Assembly: GCA_015501585.1 (NCBI GenBank)
Contig: JADNRY010000001.1
Coordinates: forward strand, 682,001-746,000
DNA length: 64,000 nucleotides
Source: Rhodocollybia butyracea
Lineage: Eukaryota; Basidiomycota; Agaricomycetes; Agaricales; Omphalotaceae
Direction of reading: 5' to 3'
Shown here piece after piece: positions 57,401-64,000 of this stretch (positions are counted from its first letter, which is position 1; the number at the start of each line of letters is the position of its first letter). A program made the translations under genes and the position numbers. The notes beneath the pieces are model-generated. The model had not been told where the DNA came from and did not search any database. It worked only from the letters and a program-made list of their open reading frames with translations.

Positions 57401-60052
57401 AAAAGTGAACACTAGTTTCAAGAATTTGTCAGAAGAGTGCGTACCAAGATGATATTTCCGTCAATATTCTCATTCCTATGCAGGGACGAAGCTCAACTGG
57501 TAAAACTACAACAGCTTGGAATGACGTCAGCAGAGGAAGCAAAGTTAATGGCGATGCGAGATTACATCTTGAAGCTCGCGAATGCTATTTCGAGGTGAGT
57601 TGATCGTTGTCCATCTAACGCTCTGTTAACTGCTGCTCTCAGCTTTTCTTCACGAAGCAATGGAGAAAGTGGTTCCGATAAACATCTAAAGATTACTGGA
57701 GATGTAGAATTGCTCAAACTTTCGGTCGTTCCTCAGACCGTCTTCCTCAAATCAAACAGTTCCGAAACGAATCATCGACGTTCTCGTAGATCGTATGATA
57801 TGCTGGGAAAGGTTTCGTTACCTAGTTCGCCTCTGCTTAACCGCGTTTTCAGTGATCAACTGAGCGCGCCAGCGTCTGCGCCTGCGCCGTTTGAAGACTT
57901 GCGGCGTAGGCTCGCTACTATCAATGGATCCGCCTCATCACTTGGTCTGGCCTCACAAACGCAGACTATTCGTTCTGCTCTCTCTCCTGTACCACCGTCA
58001 ACTCCCATGCTCACTTCTGGCGCCATCTCACCCGTTATTGACCGCCCCTCAAGTCCGACCGAATCGGTCGTATCGACTTCGAACTCGGCGTCTTTTAGGC
58101 CTCTGAGTAGAATGCAGTTGGGTGGAAATTCAAGTGGTGATGGTAGCCAAAAGGCTGCCCCTGCTATAGGATCGTCCAAAACGAACGCGCTAGGGCTGTT
58201 GGATACCCATTCACATATGCTGGGCGAGTCTTCTCCGGAGCGCTCTGGGACGCCGCTCTCGATATCGCAAACGATTAGACCTCTGAACCGCCCACGAGTT
58301 CCCTCAATGTTACCTATATCTACATATGGTGAGTACTCCGTTTTTGTCTTTCCATGTACTGACGGATTGTTTTAGACGGACAAGAAGCCGGGATCAACAA
58401 TCTCTTGGAGAACTTGTACTTGGATAATAACCGGGAGCTCCAGCATGACTTTGGTCCTCGATTTCATGAAGGGCCTGTACGCCGCCGTAATCCTGTTCGG
58501 AATAGCTTTGTCTCTCGGGACGGGACTACACGTAAATTGGAGGCCGGGCTTATAGCTCATCTAGCTTCACATTCGGACGCTATCACTGGTCTTGCTGTCT
58601 CCCCAGACCATACCTTCTTCGTCTCCGCCTCCGATGACAAGACTTTAAAAGTATGGGATACGACGAGACTAGAGCGTAATGTCACTGCCAAACCACGATT
58701 TACTTATGGTCAACACCATGCGAGGGTAAAGTGTATATGCATTTTGGAGGGCTTACATTGCTTTGCGAGTGCTGCCGATGATGGCAGTTTACATGTTGTG
58801 AGAGTACACATATCTCAGCATACTGGTACTATGCCAAAATACAGCAAACTTCAATTGATCAGGGAGCACCGCGTAGATACTGTGGGCGAGTATATCACAG
58901 CTATGCAGCATTATAGCACTGGTACGATTCTGTCTCTCCTATGTAAAGGTAACTGACAAAATAACAGATGCTTCCTCTAACCTGGTATACACCACAACTC
59001 ACTCTATCATCACCATCCTTGATCTGCGGACGATGCAGGTTCTTCAGAAGATGAAAAACCCCAAACATCATGGCCCGATCACATGTCTTTGCATTGATCG
59101 TAAACGCTCCTGGATCCTTGTCGGCACTTCCACCGGGGTCCTGACCTTATGGGACCGTCGTTTCGGACTCCTTCTCAAGAGCTGGCATGTCGGTGTCGTT
59201 TCCATCGGCCGTTTGGTACGGATACACCAATGCGTTGTTCATCCTTCAAAAGGTCGAGGAAAGTGGGTCATGGTCACGATAGAAACCTCCAAGGGGAATA
59301 ATGACCGCACGTTCACTATCCTGGTGGAGGTATGGGACATCGAAAAATCACTTTTGGTGGAGACGTTCGTGGTTCGGAATGGGCCTGCCTCTGATGATGC
59401 AATTGAACCTCATGGACTCATTGGCGTGAATGCAGACACCAGTCCGTCAGCCGCAATCGCAGCGTTGGTTAGATCCCGCCAAAGTGGTGGGGAACTTGCT
59501 GCACATCCACAACAACTACTGGTGCCTGCTGCAGACGTTCGTGCCATTGTAACAGGGATGGAATTTGGTGGACATGCTACGCATCGATCCGATCTCACAG
59601 ATTTTTCTCGTGAACCTACTTCCAAGGGTACCGGGCGAGGATTCATGATCACCGGGTCTGAAGATCGAAAGATACGTTTGTGGGATTTAGGCAAGATGGA
59701 ACGCTCAACGGTGCTATCCGGCATGGAGACAGATATGGAGAGACCATTCTACAGGTGAGTGACTTCTTTAGTTTACACAGCTGTTACTTAATTTTTGGAT
59801 TCCAGTGTATCGAGCAACGGCTCAGCATCCACATACATAGAGGAATGGGCTGCTTCCGGCTCAAACAGCCAGCAAAACCGGACTACACAGAGAATCTCAT
59901 TGATCACTCATAATCAACAAACTTTACTTAGGTCACACCAAGATGTCATCACTGCTTTGGCCTGTATCGACTCACCGTTCCGTGGTGGTATCGTGAGTGG
60001 AGACAGAGCAGGTGTGATTAAAGTGTGGAGAGTAGAGGCCTCGGAGCAATAG
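54420..60052 (+). CDS. VPS15: VPS15 (PI3-kinase regulatory subunit, p150), with three frame breaks
   Basis: Pseudokinase scaffold of the VPS34 complex in autophagy and endosomal sorting. ATG 54420 has the strong context ACCATGG and encodes MGNVQSG, a typical N-myristoylation signal. The kinase-like domain has [13 protein letters not shown] and SDFASYKP (DFA in place of DFG, as in other Vps15). HEAT repeats occupy about 55.5-57.3 kb ([57 protein letters not shown]). A Ser/Pro-rich linker and a C-terminal WD40 propeller follow ([38 protein letters not shown]). One extra base breaks the frame at 55340-55342 (TTT), 56251-56253 (AAA) and 56904-56908 (A5); on each side the sequence continues as conserved VPS15, so consensus errors are likelier than pseudogenisation. 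Confidence 0.92.
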
Positions 60053-61283
60053 AAAGACTATTTTTATTCTATGTAACATAATTTGTAACCATAGCCTTGG
60101 ATTAAATAATGTGTATTCCTTGAGAATTTTTTTCCAAGTCCCGTTCAAAAGTGTATGATACCGTCATTGATACTGGGAATAAAGTCTGAAGGTAGTTGGT
60201 ACCCCACTGCATAGGGATTTTGGTAGCAAACGCTAGAGACGCGACTCATGCACACATGTATTCCATTTTACGAAGGAAATTTTCCGGGACGACAATAGCG
60301 CGATAGATTGTTTCGTGCTTGCTCTAGACTCGACTTAGTAGCATTAAGAGACTTTTCGTTCCTTAAGTCCCTTCTGTTTTGATCCTGTTTTGATTTTCGG
60401 CAACCATCATCTTTTCATCTTTTCCCCTTTGCCTCAAGCCATTGGTTCCAACTTGGTGTTCGCTGAGAATTCTTAGAGTACCATCAGGTCGGCGTACGTA
60501 CAACCCCAGGCTTAGAGGGAAATTCTCTAGTCTAAATAATTCGGTTTTTTAGCCACTCTTAGCTTGGAGCCAGGCCAGGCTCTCTGAGTGCTTCGCATTT
60601 TAATTGACATATGTCCGGTTGACAGTGTCTTCGCTTCCGACTCTCGACTAGCAGTCTGGATATATATGTGAGCAGCACTGTATACGCTTTTCGAACAAGT
60701 ACCTTGATACTAGTATGAAGCAAATCCCTGTATAAGTTAATTACAGGTTACTGCCCCGAAGATCAGTATTTGAGTTAGTTCATCCTCCACCTGCACTTCC
60801 GATTGTCACTCCCGACTCCGAGTGATAATGCGTGCCGCGGCGTTGAAGTTTTACCACTCATTTGTAAGCTCTGCTCCGGACTGAGTGGAGATGGCCAGCT
60901 GGGAATAAGTGGTCCGTGATAAATACTTCAAGTTGTCCAATGGCTTTCGTGAATAGTCCTATGTTAGTTCCGTTTCAATTCTTGGAAAACTGAGGCCTTC
61001 CCTGCATTACATAGATAAGATGGTTCGTTCTCCTTGAACCCGGCCCGCCGGTTTGCTGATTATAATCATCGATACCGAGTCTGCGAAATGAAAACGCTTA
61101 ACCAATGCCCTTGAACACCGCGATTGATACGAACAAATTACTCATCCGAAAAGTATAGGGGAAAGTTCAAACTGGTCCTGAATGGTACATAACCTCAGCG
61201 CTCAGATCCTCAATGGATCGTACTATTACCAGGACGCCCTTGCGACTCTTGTACCTTCAGAGCTGCGCTAAGAGGCATAATTA
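60053..61283. other. Intergenic spacer
   Basis: About 1.2 kb. Holds the 3' end of VPS15 and presumably the promoter of the next gene. No recognisable gene, repeat or RNA. Confidence 0.45.
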
Positions 61284-62487
61284 ATGTCCGTGGGCCTCGA
61301 AGATAATGTGCATTTCATTGCATCCCACGACTCAATCCAACCTACATCTTCAATGACGATGGATCCGATGTCTGTGGATATAAGTGAGTGCATAAATAGA
61401 TGCTCAAAGTCTCTTTTTACGAATCTCGGACTTTAGCCGATGCTAACAGTCTGTCCAGTCCACCCAAGCTGAAGCCCCTTATTATTCCAGAGCAAGGCTC
61501 AGTAGCTCTCCTTGGCTTACTGACGCCTGTTGACGAAACCCCAGATGATGCAGAGCCTACACACCATATTCACCGGCGTTTGCCAGTGCCAATGGGCGAG
61601 ATCAAAACAAATAGACCGCGAGCACGGTCCTGGGCGACTTGGACTAGTGAGTGTAGAGCCTCTTCGATCCTTTCTAGGTCTGATTTGCTGCAAAGCTGAG
61701 TCTCGTACTCCCATATCTGCAAATCGAGCTGTTCACCCTGAAAGCTCAGGCGGAAGATTTTTCAATAAAGAGAAATCTCTCTCGGCGTTGGAAAATCCCG
61801 TTGATAGATCTCAAACTTCCAGAAATACTACCGAGGTCAGCCCCATCCGCGGTATTTCGCGCGCAGGTACTCGGGAAGGTCGCAGCTTCACTATTTCTCA
61901 TGTTACCGATGCCACTACGATCCGTATATCTACACCGAAATTAGCCCAGCGTTCCACTCTTCCCTCTCCTCCGGAACGCCCATTCATTTCGCGAGCAAGA
62001 GCCAACACCAGTGTACCAGTATCGAGACACCATGTTCAGAACTGGATTGCCTCTCCGATTGGTATGCACTGAATGGGATCTTGAACAGTTCTGCATGCTG
62101 ACACATGTAGTCTAGCTACTCCGAGCCCCAGGTTGGCTGTACAGTACACTCAATCGAGAGTCAAAGCTTTGCCTAAGGTTCCAGTCACTTCGGACATCGT
62201 TGATCAAGAAAGACATCCTCGCTTAACGGACAAGGGAAAGGGAAAGGAGAGATCACCCGACGTTGTCTCTGAGAGCGTTGTCCGACGTGACAAAAGTAAG
62301 CTGCAACTTGAATCTCTTCACATTCTTAACTAATGCAATGAGAGTAGACTCTGCAAAGTATGGTTTGCTGACGCCACCTGTAAGTGCGAAAACTCTGGGA
62401 GGCGCAGGCTCAAGTGCTTCTACTTTGTCGGGACTTCGGGGAATCCGGCCCAAGGGTCCCAGGACTCGTCGCTCTACTATTTGCTAA
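61284..62487 (+). CDS. Hypothetical Ser/Thr/Pro-rich protein
   Basis: About five exons starting at ATG 61284 (MSVGLEDNVHF) and ending RRSTIC. The joins are canonical: GTGAGT donor near 61384, GTGAGT...AAAG near 61650-61697, and further small introns near 62061 and 62297. The protein, about 300 residues, is Ser/Thr/Pro/Arg-rich with repeated S-P and T-P dipeptides and likely disordered. Motif-like patches: LLGLLTPVDETPDD, GKGKERSPD, GLLTPPVSAKTLGG. I do not recognise a family. Codon-level coherence across the introns supports a real gene. Confidence 0.55.
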
Positions 62488-63515
62488 GCACCTCCGCGGA
62501 TAGAACAACCTTTCGTCTAGAATTAAGTTGCATGACATACAAATCTCCTCGTGGTGCATATAAGCATGGACTCCTCGACTAATCACTACATATCCCTAAA
62601 TAGCTGACCTTTTTGTGCTACCTAGCTCCGCCTTTTTCGATTCTACTCTAATCAGTAATCGAAGTAAATACTTAGTGATTGTTTTTCACTACTTATCGAT
62701 ATTATCGCCGTATTCTCCTAGTTCATCAGTTACCCTTCTGCAAGTTTCCCAACCAATTCCACAGTAGTTGCTTGTTCTGTACTTTACCGTTCTTTGCGTA
62801 GCTTTGGTCTACTTTTTTCTTATATAAATACTGAGATCTGAGAGCTCAATTGAATAGCTTGATTGTGAGAAGATTCATTTTCAATACTGGGTCGACATAG
62901 ATAGTATTACTATGCACCCCAGTTGAGCTAAGGATGTCATCCGATTACGATGGACGTCCTCCGACCACTATAGCAGAGGACTGAGAATGGGGGACTTCTC
63001 TTATCTTCGAGTTGCGACTTCTGACCGTGAATTGCATCCTGTAATTCTGTTTCGTCAATGGCCGCTACCAGATGATACCAAGCCTTCCGACGCACCATCC
63101 AGAACACTTAAGAGCTGTGTATGTTATCATCTTCTATGCAGGATCCAATGCGACCGTTAATCTCTGTCATCAGAGGCACATACTCCACCTCTGCGAAGAC
63201 ACTGGTGACCTTCAGTTAGCGGCTGAAAATGTACTCTCTTTTTTGTCAGAGTGCACCGAGCGACAGAAATACACGTCACTGAGGAATACCATTGAAGGGG
63301 GTGGGGAAACCATATGTTTATTGGGGCATGAAATCTTGATTAGTCCAAAGTTATATATAAGGCATGTTGAAGTCGAACAGACTCGTGAATCAACTACATA
63401 AATTTCACTGAAGAACTAACAGAGACCTTAGCTAGGCCAACTTGGCTATTGGTGAACGCAGTAAGAGACTAGGATGGGAGCGTAGGCCAGCTGCGGACGC
63501 GTCAAGTGGATTATA
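62488..63515. other. Intergenic spacer
   Basis: About 1 kb between the orphan gene and the duplicated segment. An open frame of about 109 codons (63072-63401) has no recognisable character and may be chance. Confidence 0.4.
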
Positions 63516-63732
63516 TTAGATGCCAACGTCGACGTTCAAAGAAATAGTGCACTACAGCTGCAGCAAGAGTGGATACATATACACGATACGTGCTGTCCTA
63601 TTTTTGTACTATGTTCCTTTCACAGTTGCAGACGATTGCAATATACCGGCTTTGAGACGGATTGGCGATGTGGACGACATCATTGCCTCAGTCGAGGACG
63701 GAAAAGTACACGCCAAGTCATACACTAGATGA
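63516..63732 (+). pseudogene. Fragment of the conserved orphan gene (copy of 37414-37630)
   Basis: Corresponds to the middle exons of the gene at 36887-37822. The 5' exon is absent, the first splice donor is mutated (GTACGT to ATACGT near 63582), the second donor reads GTACAC, and the last coding exon is deleted. The RIGDVDDIIASV coding stretch is still recognisable. Non-functional as a protein gene. Confidence 0.75.
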
Positions 63733-64000
63733 GTAGTACTACTAGTAATGGATCAGTCTTATTCGTATAGAGCACTTCCCCTTAGAACCCTCAGCCAACA
63801 GGAGATCTCCTAGTTCTGTAATTTACGCTGGAGTAACTCGGTATTGGCCGAGGAGCTACTTACTAGAAGGGTACTAAATGGTAAACATTGTACAACATCC
63901 TGTCTCCATAAAACACTTTTGCACATAATTGCATCAGTCGAGACTATGTAGGACACAGATTAATTGTAGTGCTTCACAACAACTCCAGTAACTATTTCTT
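63516..64000 (+). repeat. Segmental duplication, decayed copy (runs off window)
   Basis: Matches 37414-38125 in the same order and orientation, up to the last base of the window. It has an internal deletion of about 200 bp and scattered substitutions, and it includes the region corresponding to the end of the dioxygenase CDS. Confidence 0.85.

Noticed and set aside
63072..63401. Open frame of 109 codons near the window end
   Set aside because: No recognisable motif, no coherent upstream or downstream exons; kept only as spacer.

Overview
The window looks like nuclear DNA of a filamentous basidiomycete, most likely an Agaricomycete. The genes are densely packed and broken by many small introns (mostly 45-65 nt, GT-AG). 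The protein complement is typically fungal: Zn2Cys6 regulator, Dug1-type dipeptidase, Hul5-type HECT ligase, CPL1-like secreted protein, fungal FMOs and a DDE transposase of a kind common in mushroom genomes. I see no rRNA, tRNA or CRISPR. All gene models were joined by eye from frame continuity and splice signals, so exon edges are provisional.

Layout. 0-13.5 kb is a conserved housekeeping block: a 5'-truncated EST1/SMG7-like gene, a very small protein gene, a SUZ-domain (SZRD1-like) gene head-to-head with a DUG1-type dipeptidase, a CPL1-like secreted Cys-rich protein, and a HUL5/UBE3C-type HECT E3 ligase. 13.5-17.8 kb holds a repeat-rich spacer, an isoprenylcysteine methyltransferase and a GFA-domain protein. 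17.9-28.4 kb is the most dynamic part: a direct duplication of a complete flavin monooxygenase gene, with the copies separated by a MITE-like inverted-repeat element and a 3.87-kb Tc1/IS630-like transposon that has 19-bp terminal inverted repeats, a TA target duplication and an apparently complete transposase. 31-38 kb has a large SNF5/SMARCB1 gene with an extreme Met/Asn/Gly N-terminus and a C-terminal GATA-like finger, then a conserved orphan protein. 38-46 kb has a 2OG-Fe(II) dioxygenase divergent from an epoxide hydrolase, a small orphan and a Zn2Cys6 regulator. 47.5-60 kb has a small heat-shock protein, CSTF2/RNA15, threonyl-tRNA synthetase (possibly dual-targeted) head-to-head with VPS15. 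The last 4 kb has an orphan gene and a decayed second copy of the 37.4-38.1 kb segment, which runs off the window.

Main observations: GC-AG introns inferred at an identical place in both FMO copies and in CSTF2; FMO copies that share body and core promoter but not upstream DNA; a possible leaky-scanning arrangement giving cytosolic and mitochondrial ThrRS; and several single-base frame breaks in otherwise conserved genes (three in VPS15, two in the epoxide hydrolase, probably one each in the HECT ligase and the CPL1-like gene). These look more like consensus errors at short runs than decay, though the epoxide hydrolase could be a real pseudogene. I did not find a gene set that amounts to a clearly new biological system.
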